This document shows positions 14,509 to 22,934 of a stretch of 24,082 nt of DNA, piece after piece. The stretch comes from 70-18 sp041691815 (GTDB taxonomy: Bacteria; Pseudomonadota; Alphaproteobacteria; Acetobacterales; Acetobacteraceae). The translations under genes and the position numbers were made by a program. The notes below the pieces were generated by a model, which saw only the letters and a program-made list of their open reading frames with translations, had not been told where the DNA came from and did no database searches. Each line of letters opens with the position of its first letter. Within the stretch, counting starts at the first letter, position 1. Location: contig JBEPTZ010000064.1 in the NCBI GenBank assembly GCA_041691815.1, positions 1 to 24,082 of the forward strand. The letters are read 5' to 3'.

Positions 14509-15164
14509 GCCGGGAAATGCAGCTCGGCTTCGGTGCGGGATGTCAGCAGCGCCGCATCGACCCCCGGCGCCATGTCGATCACCGTGAAACCGCGCTCGGT
14601 GACGTCGAACACGCCGAGATTGGTATAGACCCGCTTCACCGCGCCGACCGCGGTCAGCGGGTAGCCGCAGCGCTTCACCAGCTTCGGGCGGCCGTCCTTG
14701 GTGGTGTGGTCCATGATGATCCACAGCCGCTTGGCGCCGGCCGCGAGGTCCATTGCACCGCCGACCGCCGGGGCGGTGTCGTTCTCGCTGGTTGCCCAGT
14801 TGGCGATATCGCCGTTCTCCGCCACCTCGAACGCGCCGAGCACGCAGAGATCGAGATGCCCGCCGCGGATCATCGCGAAGCTGTCGGCGTGGTGCACGAA
14901 GGCGCCGCCGGTGCGCAGCGTTACGTGCTGCTTGCCGGCGTTGATCAGCCAGGGGTCGCGCTGGTCCTCCGGTGGGCGCGGGCCCATGCCCAGCACGCCG
15001 TTTTCGGAATGGAAGATCACCTCGCGCTCCAGCGGCACGTAGTCGGCGACCGTGGTGGGCATGCCGATGCCGAGGTTCACGTACCAGCCCTCGGGGATGT
15101 CCTGCGCCACGCGCTCGGCCATCTTAAGGCGATTCCAGGGCTGGGCTTCGGTGGTGACGCTCAT
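14505..15164 (-). CDS. CoA-transferase subunit B (3-oxoacid type, ScoB/PcaJ/AtoA family)
   Basis: The 219-residue subunit carries the catalytic Glu in HSENGVLGMGP (E54), which forms the glutamyl-CoA intermediate. It also has the family segments NLGIGMPTTVADYVP and GGAMDLAAGAKR. The start at 15164 has GGGGA seven bases upstream. It lies 19 bp after subunit A and overlaps the next gene by four bases. Together with subunit A it transfers CoA between a short-chain acyl-CoA and a carboxylic acid. Whether the acid is 3-oxoadipate, acetoacetate or another compound is not decided by the sequence. Confidence 0.94.
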   Translation of the reverse strand: MSVTTEAQPWNRLKMAERVAQDIPEGWYVNLGIGMPTTVADYVPLEREVIFHSENGVLGMGPRPPEDQRDPWLINAGKQHVTLRTGGAFVHHADSFAMIRGGHLDLCVLGAFEVAENGDIANWATSENDTAPAVGGAMDLAAGAKRLWIIMDHTTKDGRPKLVKRCGYPLTAVGAVKRVYTNLGVFDVTERGFTVIDMAPGVDAALLTSRTEAELHFPA

Positions 15165-15183
15165 CTTGGTTTCCCCAATAAAA

Positions 15184-15864
15184 TCAGAACGGCGGATTAC
15201 CGTAGGGCACATGGATCACCCGGTCCACGAAGATGCCGGGGGTGACCACCTGCTCCGGGTCCAGCTGCCCGAGTTCGACGATATGCTGACTCTGCACGAT
15301 GCTGATGTCGGCAGCAGAGGCCATCACCGGGTTGAAGTTGCGGCCGGAGCGCCTGAACGTCAGGTTGCCCCAGCGATCGGCCTGCCAGGCCTCGACCAGC
15401 GCGATATCGCCGCGCAGCGCCTGCTCCAGGATCATCGGCCGGCCGTTCAGGGTGCGGGCCTCCTTGCCTTCGGCCATCTTGGTGCCCACCCCGGTGGGGG
15501 TGAAGAACGCCCCTACTCCGGCGCCGGCGGCGCGGATGCGCTCGGCCAGCGTGCCCTGGGGGACGATCTCCAACTCGATCTTGCCGGCGCGGTACAACTC
15601 CTCGAATACCGTCGAGGTGGCGCTGCGCGGGAACGAGCAGATGATCTTGCGCACCCGTCCGGCCTCCATCAGCCCGGCCAGCCCGCCCTTGCCGCCGCCG
15701 GCATTGTTGGCCACCACCACCAGATCCTTGACGCCGGTCTCGATCAGCGCCTCGACCAGGGCACTCGGCTGGCCGACCGCGCCGAAGCCGCCGAGCAGCA
15801 CGGTCATGCCGTCGCGCACGCCCTTCAGCGCCTCGGCCATGGTGGGGACGATCTTGTTGATCAT
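15184..15864 (-). CDS. CoA-transferase subunit A (3-oxoacid type, ScoA/PcaI/AtoD family)
   Basis: The 226-residue subunit starts MINKIVPTMAEALKGVRDGM and has the CoA-binding glycine segment VLLGGFGAVGQPSALVEAL. It also has NNAGGGKGGLAGL, then GAFFTPTGVGTKMAEGKE and FNPVMASAADISIVQ, all typical of the family. The ATG at 15864 overlaps the acyl-CoA ligase stop in an ATGA. It forms a heteromeric enzyme with subunit B directly downstream. Confidence 0.94.
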   Translation of the reverse strand: MINKIVPTMAEALKGVRDGMTVLLGGFGAVGQPSALVEALIETGVKDLVVVANNAGGGKGGLAGLMEAGRVRKIICSFPRSATSTVFEELYRAGKIELEIVPQGTLAERIRAAGAGVGAFFTPTGVGTKMAEGKEARTLNGRPMILEQALRGDIALVEAWQADRWGNLTFRRSGRNFNPVMASAADISIVQSQHIVELGQLDPEQVVTPGIFVDRVIHVPYGNPPF

Positions 15865-18002
15865 GCGGGGGCTGCCTCGCGGTTGCTGATGGGGGTCGGC
15901 GCGGTGATCTCGATCACTGCATCGGCGGCGAACGCACCTTGTCCTGCCGGCATCGCGAACACCGGGTTGAGGTCGATGCCGGCCAGCGTCGGGCCGGCCT
16001 GATGCGCAAACACCGACAAACGCGCCAGCATGGCGGCCAGCGCCCCGATATCGGCCGGCGGCCGGCCGCGCGCGCCGAGCAGCAGCGGGGCGGCGCGGAT
16101 CGAGCGGATCATCGTCTCGGCCTCGACCTCGCCGAACGGGCAGCGGCGGAACACCACGTCCTTGAGGATTTCGACGAAAATGCCGCCGAGCCCGAACATC
16201 GCCACCGGGCCGAACACCGGGTCGCGATGGATGCCGAGGATGCACTCCACGCCGCCCTTCAACTGCCGCGCCACCAGCACGCCTTCCAGACGGGCAGCGG
16301 CCACCGCCGCGCCGCGCTGCATCAGGGTCGAAAAACCGGCGCGCACCGCCGCTTCGTCGGCGACATCGAGCAGCACACCGCCGATCTCGGATTTATGCAC
16401 GATGTCCGGCGAGAGGATTTTTAGCACCACCGGGAAGCCGAATTCCCCCGCCGCCGCCACCGCCTGCTCGACCGTGGCGCAGGCCCGCTCCGGCGCGGCG
16501 GCGATGCCCGCTTCACCGAGCAGGCGCTTGGCCTCGGCCTCGCTCGGCGTCGCATCGGGCAACACCACATGCGGCACCACCGGCGGCGCGCTGGCGGCTG
16601 TCGCGGCGAAGCCGTCGCCGAACCGGCCCATCGCATGGATCGCCACAGTCGCCCGGGTCGGGTCCTCGAACACCAGGAAGCCGTCGGCCTCGTACTCCGC
16701 CACCATCTCCGGGCTGGCGATCACCGACATCACATACAGCCGGTCCGGATAGCGCTCCTTGATGGCCCGCATCGCCACCCGCACATGCGGCGCGATGGTC
16801 GGCGCCCCGCCGGTCTGCGAGAAGAACGCCAGCACCGAGCGGTAGCCGCCGCGCGCCACCATCGCCTCGGCGAACTGGCCCAGCTTCGGCATGTCGTTGA
16901 ACACCTGGGCGGTGCAGTCCACCGGGTTGCGCGGTGCGGCGAACGGAATCAGCGCCTTCAACTCGGCCTGGGCATCCTCCGGCATCGGCGGCATCGCCAG
17001 CCCGAGCTGCTCGGCGGCATCGCTGACCAGCACGCCGGCGCCGCCGCTGACCGTGAACACGCCCAGCGTGTTGCCAGCCGGGTAGATGCGCCGTGTGGCC
17101 GCATAGGCGATATCCAGCATCTCCTCGGTGCTGCGTGCCCGCACCACGCCGAATTCGGCCATCACCGCCTCGGTGACCGCGTCATCGCCGGCGATCGAGG
17201 CGGTGTGCGATTGCGCCGCGGCGGTGCCCAGTTGCGAGCGGCCGACCTTCATCATCACCACCGGCTTGCGCGCCGCCCGCGCCGCCGCCAGCGCGATGGT
17301 CAGGCTGTCCGCCTCGCGGATGCCCTCGGCGTAGCAGGCGATCACATCGGTCTCGGGGTCTTCCACCATCCAGCCGATCACGTCGCCGATGGTCACATCG
17401 GACTCATTGCCGGTGGTGACCACCAGCTGCGTGCCGATCCGGCGATTGCGCATCGCGGCGAACAGATGCGTGCCATAGGCGCCGGACTGGCTGGCCACCC
17501 CGATCCGCCCCGGCAGCGGCCAGCCGGTCTGGAAGGCGGCGGAAAACGTCGGGTAGAAGCCGATCCGCGCATTGAACAGCCCGAGGCAGTTCGGCCCCAG
17601 CAGCCGCATGCCGGCCCGGCGTGCAATCGCCACCATGCGCGTCTGCTCGGCGGCACCGGCGGCATCCACCTCGGCGAACCCGGCTGACAGCACGATGGTG
17701 CTCTTCACCCCGGCATCGGCGAGGTCCTGCACCGCCTGCACCGCAATGCCGGCGGCCACCGCCACCACCGCGCAATCCGGCACCTCCGGCAGCGCCGCGA
17801 CGCCGGGATAGGCCCGCAAGCCCTGCACCTCGTCGCGCCTGGGGTTCACCGGATAGATCGCGCCGGCAAATTGCTGCTGCAACATATAGGCGATCGGCCG
17901 GCCGCCGATCCGCAACGGGTCGGCCGACGCACCCAGCACCGCCACCGAACGCGGCGCGAACATGCCGGACAGGCTGGCGAAACGCTGGCCAGCTTCGGTC
18001 AT
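15861..18002 (-). CDS. Acyl-CoA synthetase, NDP-forming (acetate-CoA ligase ADP-forming family)
   Basis: The 713-residue protein fuses the alpha and beta modules of NDP-forming acyl-CoA ligases. Residues about 10-130 are a CoA-binding Rossmann domain (SVAVLGASADPLRIGGRP). Residues about 150-450 are the succinyl-CoA-synthetase-like flavodoxin domains, with the phosphorylated His probably H266 in QSHTASIAGDD. Residues about 480-713 are an ATP-grasp domain (FPVVLKILSPDIVHKSEIGG). It activates a carboxylic acid with CoA and ATP. The ATG at 18002 has GGGAG nine bases upstream. It is the first gene of the coupled operon. Confidence 0.95.
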   Translation of the reverse strand: MTEAGQRFASLSGMFAPRSVAVLGASADPLRIGGRPIAYMLQQQFAGAIYPVNPRRDEVQGLRAYPGVAALPEVPDCAVVAVAAGIAVQAVQDLADAGVKSTIVLSAGFAEVDAAGAAEQTRMVAIARRAGMRLLGPNCLGLFNARIGFYPTFSAAFQTGWPLPGRIGVASQSGAYGTHLFAAMRNRRIGTQLVVTTGNESDVTIGDVIGWMVEDPETDVIACYAEGIREADSLTIALAAARAARKPVVMMKVGRSQLGTAAAQSHTASIAGDDAVTEAVMAEFGVVRARSTEEMLDIAYAATRRIYPAGNTLGVFTVSGGAGVLVSDAAEQLGLAMPPMPEDAQAELKALIPFAAPRNPVDCTAQVFNDMPKLGQFAEAMVARGGYRSVLAFFSQTGGAPTIAPHVRVAMRAIKERYPDRLYVMSVIASPEMVAEYEADGFLVFEDPTRATVAIHAMGRFGDGFAATAASAPPVVPHVVLPDATPSEAEAKRLLGEAGIAAAPERACATVEQAVAAAGEFGFPVVLKILSPDIVHKSEIGGVLLDVADEAAVRAGFSTLMQRGAAVAAARLEGVLVARQLKGGVECILGIHRDPVFGPVAMFGLGGIFVEILKDVVFRRCPFGEVEAETMIRSIRAAPLLLGARGRPPADIGALAAMLARLSVFAHQAGPTLAGIDLNPVFAMPAGQGAFAADAVIEITAPTPISNREAAPA

Positions 18003-18071
18003 GGATCGTTGCTCCCGGATTCAGTCATCTGCCGATCATGCCGCCGGGCAGGCAAGGCAGGCAAGGCAGCA

Positions 18072-18108
18072 GTCCTTTTTTGAAAAAAAGGACCAAAAAA
18101 CTTTTTTT
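18072..18108 (+). repeat. A/T-rich hairpin element upstream of the acyl-CoA operon
   Basis: GTCCTTTTTT (18072-18081) pairs perfectly with AAAAAAGGAC (18084-18093), and the tail is CAAAAAACTTTTTTTATCC. Stem and tail match the layout of the element at 11467-11506 read on the opposite strand. In the plus direction the stem is followed at a distance by a seven-T run. Confidence 0.7.
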
Positions 18109-18183
18109 ATCCGCCTTGCAGCATGGGAGGGGGTGGAGACTCCGGAGTCTCCACAACCCGGCTGTCGCAAGGCGGATGAAAAA
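18103..18183. repeat. Nested palindrome (long outer stem with inner 18-bp palindrome)
   Basis: The outer arm TTTTTTATCCGCCTTGC (18103-18119) pairs with GCAAGGCGGATGAAAAA (18167-18183) over 17 bp with one G-U. The intervening loop contains the perfect palindrome GGAGACTCCGGAGTCTCC (18135-18152). The structure sits four bases beyond the stop of the lytic transglycosylase gene and overlaps the T-run of the neighbouring hairpin. It may be a bidirectional transcription barrier or a dispersed palindromic repeat. Confidence 0.85.
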
Positions 18184-18186
18184 CCT

Positions 18187-19341
18187 TCAGGACTGCGCCT
18201 CCGGCGACAGCACGATGCAGGCGCCGTGGGCCGAGACGATGACCCGGCAGGCGTCATGCGCGGCGTCGCGTGACAGGCCGGTCAGCCGGGCGCGATACAG
18301 CGTGGCGTGCGCCTGGCGCACGGTGCCGACCGCTTGCCGTGCCGAGGCCAGCGGCGCGCGCGCCCGGTGCTGTGCGGCGGTGGTGGCGGCGCGGGCCTGG
18401 CCGGCGTTGGCGAAGGCGCCGACCTGGATTGCCCAGTCGCCGGTGGACGGGCCGCCGCGGCGATCGGGCATGGTATCGGCCACGGCCGGGGAGATCAGGT
18501 GGAAGCCGCCACGTGCGCGCTGCGGCGGGGCGACGGCGGCGACCATCACCGGCTGCGGCAGGGGCGGCGGCGGCGGCAGGGCGGCGGTGCGCACCGGCTG
18601 GCGCAGATAGGCCTGGCTCGGCGAACGCTCGGCCAGCATCACCGGCGACGGGCGGCGCTGGCCACGCGGGTAGCGCGGGCCGGCGGGAATGTTGTCGGGG
18701 AGTTGGTACATCGCCAGTTGCGACGCCTCGGAGACGCGGTTGGGCCGCACGCCCTCGATATTCGGCGCGATTTTGGCGACGTAGCGGCGGGTTTCGTTGG
18801 GCAGGCCGCGATTGCGCAGCAGGTAGTCCTCCAGCCGGCCCGGCCCGGCATTATAGGCGGCCAGGAAGCCGGGGGAGCCGTAGAGGTCGTACATCTGCCG
18901 CAGATAGGCGGTGCCGGCGAGGATGTTGTTATGCGGGTCGTACGGGTCGTCGCCGAGCGAGTACTGCGCCTTCAGGCCGTCATAGGTGGCCGGCATCAGT
19001 TGCATCAGCCCCATCGCGCCGACCGGCGAGGTGGTGAGCTGGCCGTCCTGGTATTGCTGGCCGCTGGATTCGGCGCTGATCACCTGGCGCACCCAGAGTT
19101 CCGGCACGTCGAACCGCTGCGCCGCCTCGGTGATGTAGGGGCCCCACGGGTCGCTGGGCGGGCCGGGCGGCGCGTAGTTGCGCTTGGCATGTGCGGCGTA
19201 GTTCGCCGCCTCCTGCCTGGCATTGCCGCCGCTGCCACTGGAGCAGGCCGCCAGCAGCGCCAGCGCGGCCAGACAGGCCAGCCCGCGCAGCATGGCGAAT
19301 TTTCGCATGGCCGGAAGGCGCGGGGCGAAAGCGAGGGTCAT
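18187..19341 (-). CDS. Lytic transglycosylase lipoprotein with C-terminal SPOR domain
   Basis: The 384-residue protein has a lipoprotein signal ending LALLAAC (lipid-modified Cys33). An SLT domain follows, with catalytic Glu E91 in VISAESSGQQ, then GAMGLMQLMPATY and LAAYNAGPGR. A Pro-rich linker (ALPPPPPLPQPV) leads to a C-terminal SPOR domain of about 75 residues starting at DWAIQVGAFAN. The enzyme would cleave peptidoglycan glycan strands; SPOR targets denuded septal glycan. The ATG at 19341 has GGAGG upstream. A second ATG at 19308 would give a shorter signal but has no ribosome site. It is transcribed alone, away from the downstream lipoprotein gene. Confidence 0.94.
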   Translation of the reverse strand: MTLAFAPRLPAMRKFAMLRGLACLAALALLAACSSGSGGNARQEAANYAAHAKRNYAPPGPPSDPWGPYITEAAQRFDVPELWVRQVISAESSGQQYQDGQLTTSPVGAMGLMQLMPATYDGLKAQYSLGDDPYDPHNNILAGTAYLRQMYDLYGSPGFLAAYNAGPGRLEDYLLRNRGLPNETRRYVAKIAPNIEGVRPNRVSEASQLAMYQLPDNIPAGPRYPRGQRRPSPVMLAERSPSQAYLRQPVRTAALPPPPPLPQPVMVAAVAPPQRARGGFHLISPAVADTMPDRRGGPSTGDWAIQVGAFANAGQARAATTAAQHRARAPLASARQAVGTVRQAHATLYRARLTGLSRDAAHDACRVIVSAHGACIVLSPEAQS

Positions 19342-19675
19342 GCCGGGGAGGCCTCCGTCGGAGTGCGGGCACCGCGACGGGCGCGAGCCACAGGTAGGGC
19401 GGGCGGGACAACGCGGCGGCTGCCGGCGATGACGCGGATATCGGTTTAGATGAGGTAGCAGGCGAGGTTCAAGACAGGAATCAGCATCGACGCCTAACCC
19501 CTTAACCTAAAGCGAAGTTCAAGGCAACATTACGGCACCTCCATCGCGCCGAATGGCGGATTCTGGCGTGGCGCCGGCAATATGCTAGATGTAGCCGGCG
19601 CCGCTGCCCGCCGCCCCAGATGCTGGGGAGTCAGGGGCTGCGGGGCTGCGTTCTCGCCGAAGGAGAGTCTGGCCG
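19342..19675. other. Divergent intergenic region, 334 nt
   Basis: No gene is seen here. The region must hold promoters for the leftward transglycosylase and the rightward lipoprotein. The middle (19440-19540) is less GC-rich and holds AGGTTCAAG and AGTTCAAGG about 65 bp apart. Inverted repeats lie at 19570-19602 and 19614-19628. I see no convincing -35/-10 pair. Confidence 0.5.
19570..19602. promoter_or_regulatory. 9-bp inverted repeat in the leader of the small lipoprotein gene
   Basis: GGCGCCGGC (19570-19578) and GCCGGCGCC (19594-19602) are perfect inverted arms around 15 A/T-richer bases that include AATATGCT. A second small hairpin, CCCCAG-atg-CTGGGG (19614-19628), follows before the ribosome site. 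It could be an operator or a leader RNA structure; nothing else supports either. Confidence 0.35.
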
Positions 19676-20068
19676 ATGCCCCGACCGAGAAGCTGCATCC
19701 CGGCGCTGCGATTGCTGGCCGTGTTGCTGGCATTGGCCGGCTGCACTGCCCCGGCGGCCAGGACGCCGGTTGCCGCAGTGGCCGCGCCGCTGCCGCAAGG
19801 CGGGCCGGCGGGCGGCGGCACCATCGTCGCGATGCGGCCGCTTGCGTCCGACAGCCCCGCCCGCCGCAGCGTGCTGGCCGCACTCGGGGTGGCGCCGGGG
19901 GCGGCGGCGGATGGCGCCGTCGAGTTCGTGGTGCGCGGCGATGACGGGCGGCCGATCTCGGTGATGCAGGGCGATGTCGGCGACCTGCGCGCCGGCGACC
20001 GCGTGGCGCTGATCCCTGGCCACCGCACCCGGATCGCGCCGGTGCGTGTGCTGCGGGCGGCGCCCTGA
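19676..20068 (+). CDS. Small SlyB-like outer-membrane lipoprotein
   Basis: The 130-residue protein has a lipoprotein signal (LLAVLLALAGC, Cys at about residue 23). A low-complexity Ala/Pro linker and a small C-terminal domain (GTIVAMRPL...VEFVVRGDDGRPISVMQGD...GDRVALIPG) follow. That domain resembles the C-terminal part of SlyB/17-kDa-antigen lipoproteins. The glycine-zipper segment typical of that family is missing or degenerate. GGAGAG precedes the ATG. It lies 64 bp upstream of the exporter genes on the same strand, so co-transcription is possible. Function is unknown. Confidence 0.82.
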   Translation: MPRPRSCIPALRLLAVLLALAGCTAPAARTPVAAVAAPLPQGGPAGGGTIVAMRPLASDSPARRSVLAALGVAPGAAADGAVEFVVRGDDGRPISVMQGDVGDLRAGDRVALIPGHRTRIAPVRVLRAAP

Positions 20069-20132
20069 TGTCAGCGCGGGCAAGCGCACCGTGACGGTTG
20101 CCGCAAACCTGAGGATGGGATAACCGCACGCC

Positions 20133-20990
20133 ATGACGGCCGCCCTGCAAGACCGCGCGGAGAACGCACCTCCGCTGGAGTTCCGCGCCGACCAGTCGCT
20201 GGCCTATCGCCAGCTGCTGGCGATGCGCGACATCAACACCACCATTCGGCTGTGGCGGCTATGCCTCACGCTGGCCTGGCTGGACATCCGGCTGCGCTAT
20301 CGCGGTTCGGTGCTCGGGCCGTTCTGGCTGACGCTGTCCACGGCACTGATGATTGGCTCGATGGGCGTCATCTACGCCACGCTGTTCCATATGGACGTCA
20401 AGGAATACATGGGCTTCCTGGCGCTGTCGCTGGTGCTGTGGGGCTTCATGAACAGCCTGGTGACCGAGGCCTGCACCGCATACACCTCGGTGGAAGGCAG
20501 CATCCGTTCGATGCGGATGCCGTATTCGCTGTATGCCGCCAGCAACGTGGTGCGCAACATCGTGGTGCTGGGGCATAACCTGGTTGTGGTGGTGGTGGTC
20601 TACCTGCTGCTGTGGATGGCGCCCGGCTGGGACCTGCTGCTGGCGCTGCCCGGAATGCTGGTATGGCTGGTCGATGGCATCGCCGTGGGGCTGCTGCTCG
20701 GCCCGCTATGCGCCCGGTTCCGCGACATTCCGCCGATCATCGGCAGCCTGATGCAGATGGGCTTCTTCATCAGCGCGGTGATCTGGAAGCCGTCGCAGCT
20801 GGGCCGGCACGAGTGGCTGCTGGCGTTCAATCCGCTGTACACGGTGCTGGAGATCGTGCGCGGGCCGCTGCTGGGGCTGGTGCCGTCGCCGGCGGTCTAC
20901 GCCTCGGCGCTGCTGACCTCGGCGGTGCTGTGCGGCGCGAGCTGGATGGTGTTCGTGCGCGTGCGCGGCCGCATCGCGTTCTGGGTGTAG
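20133..20990 (+). CDS. ABC-2 type polysaccharide/polyol export permease (KpsM/Wzm family)
   Basis: The 285-residue inner-membrane protein has a hydrophilic N-terminus of about 40 residues and six hydrophobic segments. WLDIRLRYRGSVLGPFWLTLS is the hallmark start of KpsM/Wzm/TagG permeases, where the amphipathic helix RYR.S.LG..W is conserved. FRDIPPIIGSLMQMGFFISAVIW and the C-terminal NPLYTVLEIVRGPLLG also match. It forms the channel for a lipid-linked glycan or capsular chain, working with the ATPase encoded five bases downstream. Confidence 0.93.
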   Translation: MTAALQDRAENAPPLEFRADQSLAYRQLLAMRDINTTIRLWRLCLTLAWLDIRLRYRGSVLGPFWLTLSTALMIGSMGVIYATLFHMDVKEYMGFLALSLVLWGFMNSLVTEACTAYTSVEGSIRSMRMPYSLYAASNVVRNIVVLGHNLVVVVVVYLLLWMAPGWDLLLALPGMLVWLVDGIAVGLLLGPLCARFRDIPPIIGSLMQMGFFISAVIWKPSQLGRHEWLLAFNPLYTVLEIVRGPLLGLVPSPAVYASALLTSAVLCGASWMVFVRVRGRIAFWV

Positions 20991-20995
20991 CGGCG

Positions 20996-21805
<810 letters not shown>

Positions 21806-21869
21806 CGCTGCCGGCGGGCGGCGCTATCTCCCCGCCTCCGCGCCGCGTGATGGCGGCGGGACATGGTAT

Positions 21870-21944
21870 GGCGGCGTAGCTCAGTGGTAGAGCAGGGGAA
21901 TCATAATCCCTTGGTCGGTGGTTCAAATCCGCCCGCCGCTACCA
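21870..21944 (+). tRNA. tRNA-Met(CAU), elongator type
   Basis: The 75-nt cloverleaf has acceptor arms GGCGGCG/CGCCGCU (G1-U72 wobble), D-stem GCTC/GAGC, and anticodon stem GGGGA/TCCCT around AUCAUAA. The T-stem is GGTGG/CCGCC around UUCAAAU, with an encoded ACCA end. The GGCGG... start with CAU anticodon matches alphaproteobacterial elongator tRNA-Met rather than the initiator or tRNA-Ile2. A truncated integrase lies 146 bp downstream. Confidence 0.95.
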
Positions 21945-21953
21945 TACCTTTTC

Positions 21954-21968
21954 GGCGTCAGCGCCTTT
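21954..21968 (+). terminator. Weak hairpin after tRNA-Met
   Basis: GGCG-tcag-CGCC followed by TTT lies nine bases after the tRNA. It is short (4 bp), so the call is tentative. Confidence 0.3.
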
Positions 21969-22089
21969 AACTTCTTGATGATTCGACGAATGGCTTGATC
22001 TCACTGCCGCTGCGCAGGCGCGATCCCGGCCAAAACGCGCTGCCAGTACGAAAGAATTTGTGCCTATGGTGTGCCTACGGAGGCACCCC

Positions 22090-22187
22090 ATGAAGATGAC
22101 GGCGGACAATATCGCGGACGCCACGGCACGCGCCGCCGAGAACGGCAGGCGGATTGAAGTGTGTGACGACGATCATCGCGGACTGGA
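22090..22187 (+). pseudogene. Tyrosine recombinase (integrase) N-terminal stub, cut by IS630 sequence
   Basis: A GGAGG ribosome site precedes the ATG at 22090. The reading MKMTADNIADATARAAENG, then RRIEVCDDDHRGLE, matches the start of phage/island integrases, whose first strand has the form GRRIEV.D....GL. After about 33 codons the similarity stops at the inverted IS630 remnant. The catalytic domain is therefore missing. The position, 146 bp from a tRNA 3' end and on the same strand, is where such integrases normally lie in integrated elements. The identification rests on a short segment. Confidence 0.65.
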
Positions 22188-22747
22188 GCGAACCATATCT
22201 CTATGCGGACAGGCGCGACCTTGTTGTCGGCAGCGACCTTTGCCAGGACCTCGGGGAAGTCTTTCTAACAACGTCAATCGCGCCATCTGCCTGGGCGTGA
22301 TGGCGCGGCCGGGCCGACAGCTTGCGATAGCCCAAGGCACGCAACTCCCCGCTCATCGTCTGCCTGGCGATGGTGACTATGGAACTCCTCGCAACTCCAC
22401 TGGCCTAGATCCACCAGGCGCCAGCGCACGACACCATGGATGGACGGGATTGGGCTACTCTCGATGATGCCTTTCAGCGCGCCCCGGTGTGCGTCGGTGA
22501 GGCGCGACGGCTGGCCCGGCGGCTGGCGATCGATCAAGCAATCCGGGCGGTGCGCATTGAATTTCACCACCCGGTCTCGCACGACCTGCACGCTCACCCC
22601 GACGACCCTGGCTGCCTGACTCCGCGCTGCCCCTTGGTAAATCGCCGATAGGGCAGGCAGCCGGCGGGCCTGTCCCGCGTCCTTGCTCGCGCGAGCGACG
22701 AAGCGCCGCCGGAAGGCATCAAAATCCGTCAGAAATGGGGTTGCCAT
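22188..22747 (-). pseudogene. IS630-family transposase remnant (N-terminal half)
   Basis: Reading leftward from the ATG at 22747 (GGAGG upstream), the product begins MATPFLTDFDAFRRRFVARA. It contains an IS630 helix-turn-helix region (LSAIYQGAARSQAARVVGVS) and PSIHGVVRWRLVDL. A frameshift near EEF sends it to an early stop. Similarity continues in other frames to the WFA segment, then ends at the integrase stub. The catalytic half is absent. Over about 104 bp (22188-22291) it overlaps the start of the remnant at 9957 in inverted orientation, with about ten mismatches by eye. The two are diverged copies rather than halves of one element. Confidence 0.87.
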
Positions 22748-22881
22748 GGAAACCTCCGGCGCTCCCCACTGTGAATCACGACCGCTCCGCGGCGTGGAAG
22801 CATTTTCCAGTCGCCCCTTTAGAGCGTGATCGTTGCAGGCGGAACCACCGGAAACGTGAATCACGCGATCAAACAAGGGGC

Positions 22882-22923
22882 TAGAGCGCGTTCGGTGATT
22901 CTATCCTCACCGGACACGCTCTA
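22882..22923. repeat. 17-bp imperfect inverted repeat (REP-like) downstream of the 2-hydroxyacid dehydrogenase gene
   Basis: TAGAGCGCGTTCGGTGA (22882-22898) and TCACCGGACACGCTCTA (22907-22923) pair at 15 of 17 positions around eight bases. It begins 11 bp beyond the dehydrogenase stop on the minus strand. A further TAGAGCG occurs at 22820. TAGAGCG-type palindromes are commonly dispersed in alphaproteobacterial intergenic regions. It could also be an IS630 end. Confidence 0.7.
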
Positions 22924-22934
22924 GGGACGCGGTA

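Noticed and set aside
16569..17687. A 372-codon plus-strand open frame inside the acyl-CoA ligase
   Set aside because: Antisense of a well-supported gene with clear catalytic motifs; composition is Arg/His/Gly-rich noise.
18048..18070. Short GGCAAGGCA repeats as a CRISPR or VNTR
   Set aside because: Only about two 9-bp units without spacers; likely chance in GC-rich sequence.
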